A stretch of DNA of 64,000 bases from Bacteroidia bacterium (GTDB lineage Bacteria > Bacteroidota > Bacteroidia > B-17B0 > Aurantibacillaceae). Location: positions 32,243 to 96,242 of the forward strand of contig JAEUTQ010000028.1 of assembly GCA_016787445.1 (NCBI GenBank), given 5' to 3'. Positions 54,556-63,272 of this stretch are shown in pieces; the stretch's first letter is position 1; every line of letters begins with the position of its first letter. Below the pieces are notes generated by a model. It worked only from the letters and a program-made list of their open reading frames with translations, did not search any database and was not told the origin of the DNA. The translations under genes and the position numbers were made by a program.

Positions 54556-55041
54556 TCAGATTTTTATACCCATCTCTTCTAATTCCTTAATGTAATCATA
54601 TTGCAAATCGGGATGTAAGGCAATCAGTAAGGTCTTAATCTTCTTAATTTCAGCCGCCTTGAGGTTGACAAGCCTTGCGCTTTTTTCAATGGGTAAATGC
54701 GATTCTATTAGTTTTCGGCAATAATAAATATGTAAATCAACCGCTACCGATTTGTCACCAACATATTTTATGTATTTGTTTGTGATGCGTAAAATTTTTC
54801 TCAAAATCTTTTTTGCATAATACAAATTCATGTCGGGGTTAATTTCAGAGTAGAGTAGATCAATTTCTTGTTTTACCTGACTTACAAAGCCATCTTTATC
54901 GTGACTTTCAAAAAGTAAATAATCTAAATAGTCTTTGTTTTCTTTTTTGTATTTCGCTAAACTAATACATAATTCGGCAAGTCGGTTCGGTTCTAACTCT
55001 TGTAGCTCCTTTTTTATTTCATTTAACGACCCCGATTTCAT
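54556..55041 (-). CDS. Conserved hypothetical protein (161 aa)
   Basis: A helical soluble protein starting MKSGSLNEIKKELQELEPNRLAEL. Similar proteins recur in Bacteroidota, from memory, without a known function. It sits between the phosphatase and dnaE genes and has no catalytic motif I recognise. Confidence 0.6.
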   Translation of the reverse strand: MKSGSLNEIKKELQELEPNRLAELCISLAKYKKENKDYLDYLLFESHDKDGFVSQVKQEIDLLYSEINPDMNLYYAKKILRKILRITNKYIKYVGDKSVAVDLHIYYCRKLIESHLPIEKSARLVNLKAAEIKKIKTLLIALHPDLQYDYIKELEEMGIKI

Positions 55042-55050
55042 ATTTTAAAA

Positions 55051-58000
55051 TTACGTATAAATTATGTTTTGTTTTTCATCCGGCATTAAATTTTCCGCTT
55101 CGTTTGTAACTACATCATCGCGGTTCAGCATAGGCATGTGATGTAATTCTTGTACTTCAATGGTTAAGAAGTCAAATTCTTCGGTTACCTTACCTTTTAT
55201 TAAATAGCAACCTTTTCCTTTAAAGGGAAATGCTTTTGCAACCGGTGGAAAGTGGACGGTATCAATCCATAGTCCTTCCGTATCAATGAATGTTCCAAAG
55301 TGCATGTAATGCCCCTGCGAGGTTCGCGTGTTTTTTACGGTAACAAGATAGCCTGTTATCTCTACTACTTTACCAATGTGCTGCTTTAGTTGTGTGGCTG
55401 TTAGCGGCCGTATTTCTTCCGGATGGCGTAATAATTTAAATGGAGAAGTTAACGTGAAGCCTAATATTTCCATCTCATCAAAAGCATCATCAATCCATGA
55501 TGTAAATAAAGGAGGTAATTTATATTTCTTTGGCTTTACATCAAATAATTCAGTTTCATGCGTTTTTTTCTGTATGGGATTTATACATGAATGCGCTTCC
55601 CACAGTAATTCTTTTTTATTTTTTCCTGTAAAATTAAATGCACCAATGCGGATTAGCTGACGGATTTGATCTAATGACAAAGAAGTTCTTTTTATGAAGT
55701 CATATAGGTTTTTGTAGAGACCGTTTCTTTTTCTTTCAAGAAAAATAATTTCCGACGTGTGTGTTTCCAATTCGCCAATCATGACGAAGCCTAAATAAAT
55801 GGTTGAGCCTTCAATACTGCAAAGCAATTCGCTTTTATTAATACAGGGAGGCATAATGGTAGCACCATGCATGCGCGCTTCATGCAAGTATAAATCAACA
55901 CGGTAAAATCCGCCTCCGTTGTTGAGCGTAGCTACCATATACTCGAGGGGAAAATAAGCTTTCAGGAACAGCGCCTGAAAACTTTCTACGGCGTAACTAG
56001 CCGAGTGACCTTTGGAAAAAGCAAAATTGGCAAAGCTTTCAATTTGTATCCAAATATCCTTCGTTATTTTTTCATCGTAGCCTTTGGCTTTGCAGTTATC
56101 AAAAAACTTTTTTTCTACTTCGTGAAATTCGTTACGTTGTTTAAACTTCCACGACATGCCTCGTCGCAGATAATCCGCTTCAGCCAGTGATAGGCCGGCA
56201 TACAGATGCGCTACTTTAATTACATCTTCCTGATACACCATCACACCAAAGGTTTCTTTTAACAGATTGTAAAAAACAGGAAGCTCATCTTCAGCTTTTT
56301 TTCTTCTTGCTTTATCGCGGTATCTTAAAATATACTCACGCATCATCCCGCTTTTTGCAACACCCGGTCTTATGATTGAACTGGCAGCAACTAGTCGTAA
56401 ATAATCATCGGCTTGTAATTTGGCCAGCAACATTCGCATAGCCGGCGATTCTACATAAAAGCAACCAATGCATTTCCCAACGCGCAATAAGTCTTTTACT
56501 TTTTCATCCTCATAAAACTTTTTTACATTATGTATGTCGATTTCTGTTCCGGTATTTAATTTTATTAATTCCAAACTGTCTTTAATTTTTCCCAGTCCTC
56601 TCTGACTTAAAATATCAAATTTTGCCAGGCCGATATCTTCTGCTTCCTGCATACTGAATTGTGTTGTGGGATAACCTTTAGGCGGCATGAAAGTAGCGCT
56701 GTATGCCATGATGGGTTCCTCCGAAATAAGAATACCACTGGCGTGAATGCTGAGGTGACTCGGATAATTTTGTATAAACGAACTGTATTTAAAAATTAAC
56801 TGTCCGAAATTATCTTGCGGATGCAATTTTCTTTCTTTGAGATATTGAAGATGTTCAATTTCATTGGGCGGTAATCCAAATACTTTCCCGAGTTCACGAA
56901 TAACAGCATCATTTTTAAAAGTAGAATAGGTGGCCAGTAATGCGGTTCGTTCCGGACCAAATGTTTCAAAAATGTAGCGCGTCATGTCGTCGCGGTCGGT
57001 CCACGAAAAATCTATATCAAAATCAGGCGGATTACTTCTGTTTTCATTAATAAAGCGCTCGAAGTATAAATCTAATTCTATCGGGTCTACATCCGTTATG
57101 CGCAGTAAATATGCAATCATACTATTAGCACCGCTGCCGCGACCTACGTAATAGTAATTTTTATGTTGCGCGTATTTGATAATATCCCAATTAATAAGAA
57201 AGTAAGAAGCAAAATTCATTTTCTCAATGATGCGCAACTCTTTTTCTACCCGTTCTAAAATTTCCGGTTTTGGATGAGAGTAACGATAATTTAATCCTTT
57301 TAAACTTTCACTCCGTAAGAGTTCGATATCGTTTTGTACACTGTTGGTATAATGTTTCAGATTTTTGTTGCTCATTTTTCCAAACTCAAACTCAACTGAG
57401 CAACTGTTTAAAATGTGTGCTGTGTTTTGTATTGCTTTTGGGTAAGAGGAAAATGCAGATTCAATACGGGTCCTGTCATATATGATATCGTTTGCATCCG
57501 CTTGTTCCTTCGCGGGAAGTTTACTTAATAAGGTATTTCTGTCGATGGCGCGCAATAAGCGATGCGCATTAAAGTGTTTTTTCTCAATAAAAGTAGCAGT
57601 TTGTAATACTACTAATTTGTGGTAATGGTGTTTCGCAGAGGAGAAGGGAAGAGAAGCGAGATCTTTGATACTAACACCAATGAATTCATGTTCTTTAAGT
57701 ATTTGTCCTTTATAATTAGATAACGGATACACAACAAACACATGATTGAATGAAGGACCTTGTTGATCAAACGGAATGTTATGATGAAGATGATTCGTGA
57801 GATGTGTATTAAGTTCTTTAAATCCTTCGTTGTTTTGTGCAATGCCAATGTATAATTGCTCAACGCCATTTCTGAAATCGATGCCCGGAATTATCTTTAG
57901 GCCAAACTCTTTGCTTTGCCTTAAAGAATCTAGAATTGCAGAGGTATTATTGATGTCGGATAATACCAGTTGCGTATAACCTTTTGTTTTTACTTCAGTA

Positions 58001-58065
58001 AAAAGATTTTCGGGACTTAGTGTTCCGTAGCCAAAGCTGTAGTATGTATGACAGTTGAGGAGCAT
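55051..58065 (-). CDS. dnaE: Error-prone-type DNA polymerase III alpha subunit
   Basis: 1004 aa from ATG 58065 (an upstream ATG at 58089 adds 8 residues). The PHP domain starts with NCHTYYS and has LSDINN instead of the active TDHxN form, so its metal site looks lost. The palm domain has the catalytic PPDFDIDFSW (two Asp), and the C-terminal part has helix-hairpin-helix and OB-type segments. It is shorter than replicative DnaE (about 1,160 aa). It sits 108 bp downstream of dinB, which is the usual translesion pairing. Confidence 0.85.
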   Translation of the reverse strand: MLLNCHTYYSFGYGTLSPENLFTEVKTKGYTQLVLSDINNTSAILDSLRQSKEFGLKIIPGIDFRNGVEQLYIGIAQNNEGFKELNTHLTNHLHHNIPFDQQGPSFNHVFVVYPLSNYKGQILKEHEFIGVSIKDLASLPFSSAKHHYHKLVVLQTATFIEKKHFNAHRLLRAIDRNTLLSKLPAKEQADANDIIYDRTRIESAFSSYPKAIQNTAHILNSCSVEFEFGKMSNKNLKHYTNSVQNDIELLRSESLKGLNYRYSHPKPEILERVEKELRIIEKMNFASYFLINWDIIKYAQHKNYYYVGRGSGANSMIAYLLRITDVDPIELDLYFERFINENRSNPPDFDIDFSWTDRDDMTRYIFETFGPERTALLATYSTFKNDAVIRELGKVFGLPPNEIEHLQYLKERKLHPQDNFGQLIFKYSSFIQNYPSHLSIHASGILISEEPIMAYSATFMPPKGYPTTQFSMQEAEDIGLAKFDILSQRGLGKIKDSLELIKLNTGTEIDIHNVKKFYEDEKVKDLLRVGKCIGCFYVESPAMRMLLAKLQADDYLRLVAASSIIRPGVAKSGMMREYILRYRDKARRKKAEDELPVFYNLLKETFGVMVYQEDVIKVAHLYAGLSLAEADYLRRGMSWKFKQRNEFHEVEKKFFDNCKAKGYDEKITKDIWIQIESFANFAFSKGHSASYAVESFQALFLKAYFPLEYMVATLNNGGGFYRVDLYLHEARMHGATIMPPCINKSELLCSIEGSTIYLGFVMIGELETHTSEIIFLERKRNGLYKNLYDFIKRTSLSLDQIRQLIRIGAFNFTGKNKKELLWEAHSCINPIQKKTHETELFDVKPKKYKLPPLFTSWIDDAFDEMEILGFTLTSPFKLLRHPEEIRPLTATQLKQHIGKVVEITGYLVTVKNTRTSQGHYMHFGTFIDTEGLWIDTVHFPPVAKAFPFKGKGCYLIKGKVTEEFDFLTIEVQELHHMPMLNRDDVVTNEAENLMPDEKQNIIYT

Positions 58066-58086
58066 TATTTTTCTGTTGGTGAATAT

Positions 58087-58110
58087 CACTTCTCGACTTC
58101 GCTCGAAGTG
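58087..58110. repeat. Dispersed hairpin repeat between dnaE and dinB
   Basis: CACTTCTCGACTTCGCTCGAAGTG: its outer 6 bases pair (CACTTC with GAAGTG). The unit matches those at 34133-34152 and 34176-34197 in the core and differs in the paired ends. It separates the two polymerase genes. Confidence 0.6.
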
Positions 58111-58173
58111 ACAAAGTTTTTATTTCGGGACGATTACCTGCGTGACGGCAAGGCAGCGAGTCCGTTTTACTTT

Positions 58174-59358
58174 TCATTTCTTAATTCCGTTAAACGGATT
58201 AAAATCTCGTTGTTTAACACCTACGCCGGCAGCACGCAAAACCGCATCTGTACCGAAACGTTTCCGCATTTTATCCATGGCCTCATACAATTGTATTTGT
58301 TCCGTTTTATCATCAAACAAATCAAACTGATAAGTTCCCTGTATTAAATGACTAAAGCGTACTCCAATAAGTCGTACCAGCATGCGCTTTTGATACAGTT
58401 TATTAAACAGTTCTTTTACTTTTTCTATTAACGTGCTATCGAGAGCTGTATACGCAATGCGAGCTTGTGTAGAGTAAGTGTTGAAATCGGAGTAACGGAT
58501 TTTAACGGTTACACAAGCTGTTAATTTTTCTTCGCTTCTCAATTGATAACATAGTTTTTCTGTCATGCTGATGAGGTTGCGAATTAAAAAATCATTATCA
58601 ATGGTGTCTTTATCAAAAGTACATTCGGTAGAAAGTGACTTCCGTTCATTATATGGTTCAACAGGGGATGTATCGATACCGTTAGCTTTCTTCCAGATAG
58701 AAATTCCATTTTCTCCCAAAACTTGTTGCATCAATTCAATGGGCATTTCCTGTACGGTTTTGATTTTTTCGATGCCCATTCCGCGAAGGATATGATACGT
58801 TTTATCACCTACCATTGGTATTTTTTTTACCGATAAGGGCGCTAAAAATATTTTTTCGTCACCAAATGGAATTTGTATTTGTCCGTTAGGCTTGGCTTGA
58901 TCAGTACCAATTTTAGAAACTGTTTTGTTGGCTGATAGTGCAAATGAAATCGGCAATCCGGATTCTTTAATTATTTTTTGACGTAATTCGGTGGCGAGTT
59001 TGTAGCAACCAAAAAAACGATCCATACCGGTGAGATCAATATAAAACTCATCAATGGAAGTTTTTTCATACACAGGAACACTTTCTTTAATGATATCCGT
59101 TATCTCATTAGAATGTTTACTGTAGGCCTCATGATCGCCACGCACCACAACAGCTTGCGGACAAAGCAAGCGAGCGGTTTTCATAGGCATGGCAGAATGT
59201 ATACCGAATGCGCGCGCCTCATAACTGCAGGAAGCCACAACACCTCTGTCGCCGGTACCACCCACCAAAACAGGCATGCCAATTAACTTCGGATTAATCT
59301 TCCGCTCTACCGACACAAAAAAAGTGTCGAGGTCCATATGCATAACGTTGCGGTTCAT
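58174..59358 (-). CDS. dinB: DNA polymerase IV (Y family)
   Basis: 394 aa. The Y-family palm residues MHMDLDTFFVSVE and SIDEFYIDLTG are present, together with the finger motif SCSYEARAFGI. It copies past DNA damage. The dyad at 59417-59435 sits 59 bp upstream. It is followed by dnaE on the same strand; the usual LexA-like or ImuA-type gene of some mutasomes is not adjacent. Confidence 0.95.
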   Translation of the reverse strand: MNRNVMHMDLDTFFVSVERKINPKLIGMPVLVGGTGDRGVVASCSYEARAFGIHSAMPMKTARLLCPQAVVVRGDHEAYSKHSNEITDIIKESVPVYEKTSIDEFYIDLTGMDRFFGCYKLATELRQKIIKESGLPISFALSANKTVSKIGTDQAKPNGQIQIPFGDEKIFLAPLSVKKIPMVGDKTYHILRGMGIEKIKTVQEMPIELMQQVLGENGISIWKKANGIDTSPVEPYNERKSLSTECTFDKDTIDNDFLIRNLISMTEKLCYQLRSEEKLTACVTVKIRYSDFNTYSTQARIAYTALDSTLIEKVKELFNKLYQKRMLVRLIGVRFSHLIQGTYQFDLFDDKTEQIQLYEAMDKMRKRFGTDAVLRAAGVGVKQRDFNPFNGIKK

Positions 59359-59416
59359 TCGTAAAAAAACAGGAGTAAAAACTCTAAGGAAAGTTACTAC
59401 AATAGATAGCTTATTG

Positions 59417-59435
59417 TTGCTATGAATTATAGCAT
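59417..59435. promoter_or_regulatory. Dyad TTGCTAT-N5-ATAGCAT upstream of dinB
   Basis: TTGCTAT (59417-59423), spacer GAATT, ATAGCAT (59429-59435); one base off the perfect dyad seen at 60264 and 5566. It is 59 bp upstream of the dinB start. It may be a damage-responsive operator. Confidence 0.45.
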
Positions 59436-59482
59436 TATAGTAAAGGCCTGATTGGCAGAGGCAAGGGCGAGAAATGATTTCA

Positions 59483-59535
59483 GGGCTAAAGCCCGGAGGT
59501 AGTTGTGCGAGAGCGCATCGCCCTAAAGGGCGATG
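59483..59535. repeat. REP palindrome pair
   Basis: GGGCTAAAGCCC at 59483-59494 and CATCGCCCTAAAGGGCGATG at 59516-59535. Both share a stem-loop of GC ends around a TAAA centre. Confidence 0.7.
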
Positions 59536-59655
59536 TTAGTTGAAGATAGAGTGCCTTTGTTCATCATTCTTGTTCACGATTACGCTTCTCTTCACATTTA
59601 TACTTTAGGTTATGAAGGGCGTGTAATGTTGAAGTTAGCGGTTAGGTCTGCATCT

Positions 59656-59706
59656 CCGCCCTTTAGGGCGGTGTACTTTAGACGTATAGTTGATGGGCTT
59701 TAGCCC
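59656..59706. repeat. REP palindrome pair overlapping the transposase end
   Basis: CCGCCCTTTAGGGCGG at 59656-59671 and GGGCTTTAGCCC at 59695-59706. The transposase stop codon lies inside the second palindrome. Confidence 0.7.
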
Positions 59707-60128
59707 TGAAACTGAGAATGTGTTTTCAAAAAGTATTCACACTCTTCTTTAAATTGAATCTTTCTATGATGCTCTTCTTGATTTTTAATATAATTCCTAA
59801 TAGCATATAATTTCGATTCACTCACGGAAGCTGCGTAATATTCATCAGCCCATTCAAATTTCAGAGTAGTAATTTTATTTTTGTTTATCCAAAATGCAGA
59901 TTCCCCTTTAATTAAGTTCATTGTTTTAGCGATACTTGTGTCGGCATTTAATGCCAACAAACAATGTAAATGTTCACTAGCCCCGTTAATGCAATCAATG
60001 TGAATTTGTTTTGTCGTGGCGTACTCTTTAATATGGTTGATTACAATTGTTTTTACATCTGATGTTAAATAAGGGTAGCGATTTTTTGTTCCCCATACTG
60101 CATGAATATATACATTAACGTATGCCAT
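59700..60128 (-). CDS. REP-associated tyrosine transposase (RAYT, IS200-like)
   Basis: 142 aa Y1 HUH protein. MAYVNVYIHAVWGTKNRYPYL at the start, HLH in ASEHLHCLL (the HUH metal site) and the candidate nucleophile Tyr in YAIRNYIKNQEEHH. Palindromes on both sides of the gene carry the same GGGCTAAAGCCC-type core. This arrangement fits a domesticated transposase that processes its own REP family. Confidence 0.85.
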   Translation of the reverse strand: MAYVNVYIHAVWGTKNRYPYLTSDVKTIVINHIKEYATTKQIHIDCINGASEHLHCLLALNADTSIAKTMNLIKGESAFWINKNKITTLKFEWADEYYAASVSESKLYAIRNYIKNQEEHHRKIQFKEECEYFLKTHSQFQG

Positions 60129-60134
60129 AATTTT

Positions 60135-60190
60135 CAGGGCTAAAGCCGATAATTAGTTTATGTTTTGTTTCTTCGCCCTGAAGGGCGAAG
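60135..60190. repeat. REP palindrome pair upstream of the transposase
   Basis: CAGGGCTAAAGCCGA at 60135-60149 (one arm imperfect) and CTTCGCCCTGAAGGGCGAAG at 60171-60190 with a 9-bp stem. Confidence 0.7.
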
Positions 60191-60263
60191 TTGTCTCTGA
60201 AGGGGGAGTTTACTCCGTCTATTCAGTATAATCACAAAATTAAAGCCGAATATTCCAAAGCTG

Positions 60264-60282
60264 TTGCTATAAATGATAGCAA
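60264..60282. promoter_or_regulatory. Perfect dyad TTGCTAT-N5-ATAGCAA upstream of pgeF
   Basis: TTGCTAT (60264-60270), spacer AAATG, ATAGCAA (60276-60282). It is 73 bp upstream of pgeF and 136 bp upstream of the transposase start on the other strand. It matches 5567-5585 and nearly 59417-59435. Confidence 0.45.
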
Positions 60283-60354
60283 AATAAAATTTAGTTGTGA
60301 ACTAAGAGTGCATTTTTACATTATTTGCAAATGATTTTTTAATTTTAATCCGTA

Positions 60355-61086
60355 ATGCTTATTCCTGTTATTTTTCAGTCACACAATCTCATCGCTGCGC
60401 AAAGTACGCGTTTAAATGATTTATTGCAGCAGGCCGGCAAGAAGCCTGTCACTGAATTCAGTAATGAAAACGATTTATTCGACCGTCATCAAACCCGCGA
60501 TGAGTTTTTAAATCAGTTAGGCATAACAATTGATCAGCTTGCATACAGTCATCAGATTCATGACAATAAAATATTGGTAGCTGACAAGCCGCAAGCCGCT
60601 GAAGGTTATGATGCTATAATTACGAATAAGCCAAATGTGTATGCGTGCGTTACTATTGCTGATTGCACGCCGGTTCTAATTTATGATACAAAGAATAAAG
60701 CGGTTGCAGCTATTCATGCAGGATGGAGGGGAACTGTAGCAAAGATTGTAAGCGAAACATTGAAGTTAATGCAGGTGCAATACGGAACTAAGGGTGAAGA
60801 CTGCCTTGCTTTTATCGGAGCCTGTATTGGTAAAAACAATTTTGAAGTAGGGGAGGAAGTAGCCATTCATTTTTCGGAGAATGAAAAATGGTATAACACG
60901 AGCAAGAATAAATATTTTGTTGATTTAAAATTGGCAAATAAAAAGCAGTTACTGCAATTCGGTGTGAAAGAAAATAACATTGAAATATCGGATCGTTGCA
61001 CTATTTCTGATAACGCTAAATTTTATTCGTATCGTTTGGAGAAAGGGAAAACAGGAAGAATGCTGGCTTTGATAGGAATAAAATAA
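60355..61086 (+). CDS. pgeF: Laccase-domain protein, purine nucleoside phosphorylase type (YfiH)
   Basis: 243 aa. The signature YSHQIHDNKILVAD, VTIADCTPVLIYD, AAIHAGWRGT and GACIGKNNFEVGEEV bind metal and nucleoside in the YfiH/PgeF family. It has purine nucleoside or peptidoglycan-editing roles in other bacteria. It starts after the REP region. Confidence 0.9.
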   Translation: MLIPVIFQSHNLIAAQSTRLNDLLQQAGKKPVTEFSNENDLFDRHQTRDEFLNQLGITIDQLAYSHQIHDNKILVADKPQAAEGYDAIITNKPNVYACVTIADCTPVLIYDTKNKAVAAIHAGWRGTVAKIVSETLKLMQVQYGTKGEDCLAFIGACIGKNNFEVGEEVAIHFSENEKWYNTSKNKYFVDLKLANKKQLLQFGVKENNIEISDRCTISDNAKFYSYRLEKGKTGRMLALIGIK

Positions 61087-61113
61087 TTTTAAAAAACAGA
61101 TAGTTAGAATTTT

Positions 61114-61566
61114 ATGGAAGACGATTGGTTTGTAGATAACCCCAACGATGACGATTTTAATCGAAAACAAAAGCACAAAAGTAACATGCCGATTTATCAG
61201 AAGGCAATGGATATTTTGAAAACAGCAAGGTTGTTAGGATCAACATTGAAAGGTGATGATAAAGAGATGTATGAATTTCACCTTAACGAATCAGCTCTGA
61301 TGATGGTGACAAAAATAGCAGGAGCGGTTGGAAGTGGCAGTTGGCTAATTGCAATGCAGAATGCTGCTATAGTCAGATGGCATGCAGAATGGATGTTGAC
61401 AGCTACAACAGGACTGAAACATATGACTGAAGCGGATAAGAATTACGTTAATGTTTTGAGAATTGATATTGAAGAGTTCCGCGAATTGTTTAAAGCGTGG
61501 GTAAAAGAGATACATAAAATGGAGAAAGATGATTTTGATGATGAGTGGGGATTGTTCATTCGTTAG
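61114..61566 (+). CDS. Conserved hypothetical protein (150 aa)
   Basis: A helical protein that starts with an acidic stretch (MEDDWFVDNPNDDD) and ends DEWGLFIR. Similar proteins occur in other Bacteroidota without a known function. It begins 27 bp after pgeF and may be co-transcribed. Confidence 0.6.
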   Translation: MEDDWFVDNPNDDDFNRKQKHKSNMPIYQKAMDILKTARLLGSTLKGDDKEMYEFHLNESALMMVTKIAGAVGSGSWLIAMQNAAIVRWHAEWMLTATTGLKHMTEADKNYVNVLRIDIEEFRELFKAWVKEIHKMEKDDFDDEWGLFIR

Positions 61567-61634
61567 TTTGGAAATGGCTTCGATAAACTAAACATCCGTG
61601 GTTTAATAAATTAATTTTTTCAAGTGAATGTGGT

Positions 61635-61653
61635 CACTGAGCTTGTCGAAGTG
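61635..61653. repeat. Dispersed hairpin repeat CACTGAGC..GTCGAAGTG
   Basis: Same unit as 11564-11582, with paired ends CACT/AGTG instead of CCCT/AGGG, so the pairing is kept. Confidence 0.5.
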
Positions 61654-61656
61654 CCG

Positions 61657-62373
61657 TTAGCCTAATTCTCGTAAATACATCTGAACCGTATTCTCTAAGC
61701 CAAAATAAAGCGCATCGCTTATCAGAGCGTGTCCAATTGAAACCTCCAATAAACCGGGAATGTTTTGTTTGAAAAACTTTAGATTATCTAAATTCAAGTC
61801 ATGTCCGGCGTTAATTCCTAAGCCTAATTCATTAGCGCGAAGAGCTGCTGCGGTAAACGGCTTAATAATTTCTTCCCGTTTTTCTTTGTAATAATGCGCG
61901 TAGCTCTCGGTGTATAATTCAATTCTATCGGTTCCGGTTTCTTTGGCGCCTTCAACCATTTTAAGATCCGCGTCAACAAAAATAGAAGTACGGATACCTG
62001 CATTTTTAAATACAGAGATAATTTCTTTTAAATAATCTTTATTGGAAATCGTATCCCATCCGTGATCGGAGGTTAATTGTCCGGTTGAGTCGGGAACCAA
62101 AGTTACCTGGGTTGGCTTAACGGCTAAAACAAGGTCAACAAATTTTTGTTCTTTAGGATTTCCTTCAATGTTAAACTCGGTTTTTACAACTTTTTTAAGT
62201 TCGTAAACGTCGGCATATTTTATATGTCTTTCATCCGGGCGTGGGTGAACCGTTATCCCTTCTGCGCCAAAGCGTTCAATGTCAATAGCCGCCTTAATTA
62301 AATCAGGCATATTGCCGCCTCTTGAGTTACGGAGTGTGGCAATTTTATTGATGTTTACGCTTAGTTTAGCCAT
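61657..62373 (-). CDS. pdxJ: Pyridoxine 5'-phosphate synthase
   Basis: 238 aa TIM barrel: MAKLSVNINKIATLRNSRGG, the acidic and His positions in ITVHPRPDERHIKYADVY, and GHDLNLDN near the end. It makes pyridoxine phosphate for vitamin B6. Length and motifs are typical. Confidence 0.95.
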   Translation of the reverse strand: MAKLSVNINKIATLRNSRGGNMPDLIKAAIDIERFGAEGITVHPRPDERHIKYADVYELKKVVKTEFNIEGNPKEQKFVDLVLAVKPTQVTLVPDSTGQLTSDHGWDTISNKDYLKEIISVFKNAGIRTSIFVDADLKMVEGAKETGTDRIELYTESYAHYYKEKREEIIKPFTAAALRANELGLGINAGHDLNLDNLKFFKQNIPGLLEVSIGHALISDALYFGLENTVQMYLRELG

Positions 62374-62506
62374 TTTGAGTTCACAAAGCTAAGCAATATG
62401 TGTAAAATTCTGACGTTTTAAATAAATATTAATTATTGCTAAAAGGGTGCAACTAGTTAATAAAATTTACGTTTAAAATAATAAGATTGATTAAATTTGA
62501 AGGTAG

Positions 62507-63169
62507 ATGTTAGTTTCTGATCTTATAACCGACGAAATACCGCCACTGAAGCTGAGTGATACTGTAGAGATGGCGCTGGACTGGATGGAGCAATTTAAAG
62601 TTTCTCACCTTCCTATTGTAGATAATCATGAATTAATTGGTGTTGTTTCCGAAAGTGATTTATTGGATTATAATAAACCCGAAGAAACATTTAAACAAGC
62701 ACAATTACCACTTATAAAACCTGTTATCCATCATCATCAACACGTTTACGACTTACTGAAGTTAATGACTTCTTTAAATCTAACGGTGATGCCGGTGCTG
62801 GATGATAACGAAAAATTTAAGGGTTCCATTAGTTTAAAGGGTTTTGTACAAAATCTATCTAATTTAATTTCTGTTCAAAATCCGGGTGGAGTAATTGTGT
62901 TAGAGTTAAATCAAAACGATTATTCTATCACGCAAATAGGAAATATCATAGAGGGGAACGATGCAAAGGTGTTAAGCCTGCATGTTTCCGGTCAGCCTGA
63001 CAGTAATAAAATAGAGGTGACTATTAAGGTTAACAAAGAAGATCTTTCCCGTATCATTCAAACCTTTAACCGTTATAACTACACGATTAAGGCAACCTTC
63101 CAGCAAAGCGACTACCAGCTTGATTTAAAAAACAAGCTGGATGAGTTTATGCATTTCCTGAATATCTAA
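62507..63169 (+). CDS. CBS-pair protein with an ACT-like tail
   Basis: 220 aa. Two CBS domains (about 5-60: MEQFKVSHLPIVDNHELIGVVSESDLLD; about 75-135: MTSLNLTVMPVLDDNEKFKGSISL) and a C-terminal ACT-like domain (GGVIVLELNQNDYSITQIGNIIEGN). It probably senses a nucleotide; the partner is not shown. Confidence 0.8.
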   Translation: MLVSDLITDEIPPLKLSDTVEMALDWMEQFKVSHLPIVDNHELIGVVSESDLLDYNKPEETFKQAQLPLIKPVIHHHQHVYDLLKLMTSLNLTVMPVLDDNEKFKGSISLKGFVQNLSNLISVQNPGGVIVLELNQNDYSITQIGNIIEGNDAKVLSLHVSGQPDSNKIEVTIKVNKEDLSRIIQTFNRYNYTIKATFQQSDYQLDLKNKLDEFMHFLNI

Positions 63170-63272
63170 ACTTGCAGTTTTTAGTAAAATCACATCATTT
63201 ATTTAGAAATCAGGCACAGCTGTTTATAAATAACATTCGGCTGCCTTCAAATTTTTTATATTTGAATCAGAT

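Larger units (their letters stand above)
59359..59699. other. Gap with the dinB-side dyad and REP palindromes
   Basis: 341 bp without a gene. It contains the dyad at 59417-59435 and REP pairs at 59483-59535 and 59656-59706. Confidence 0.6.
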
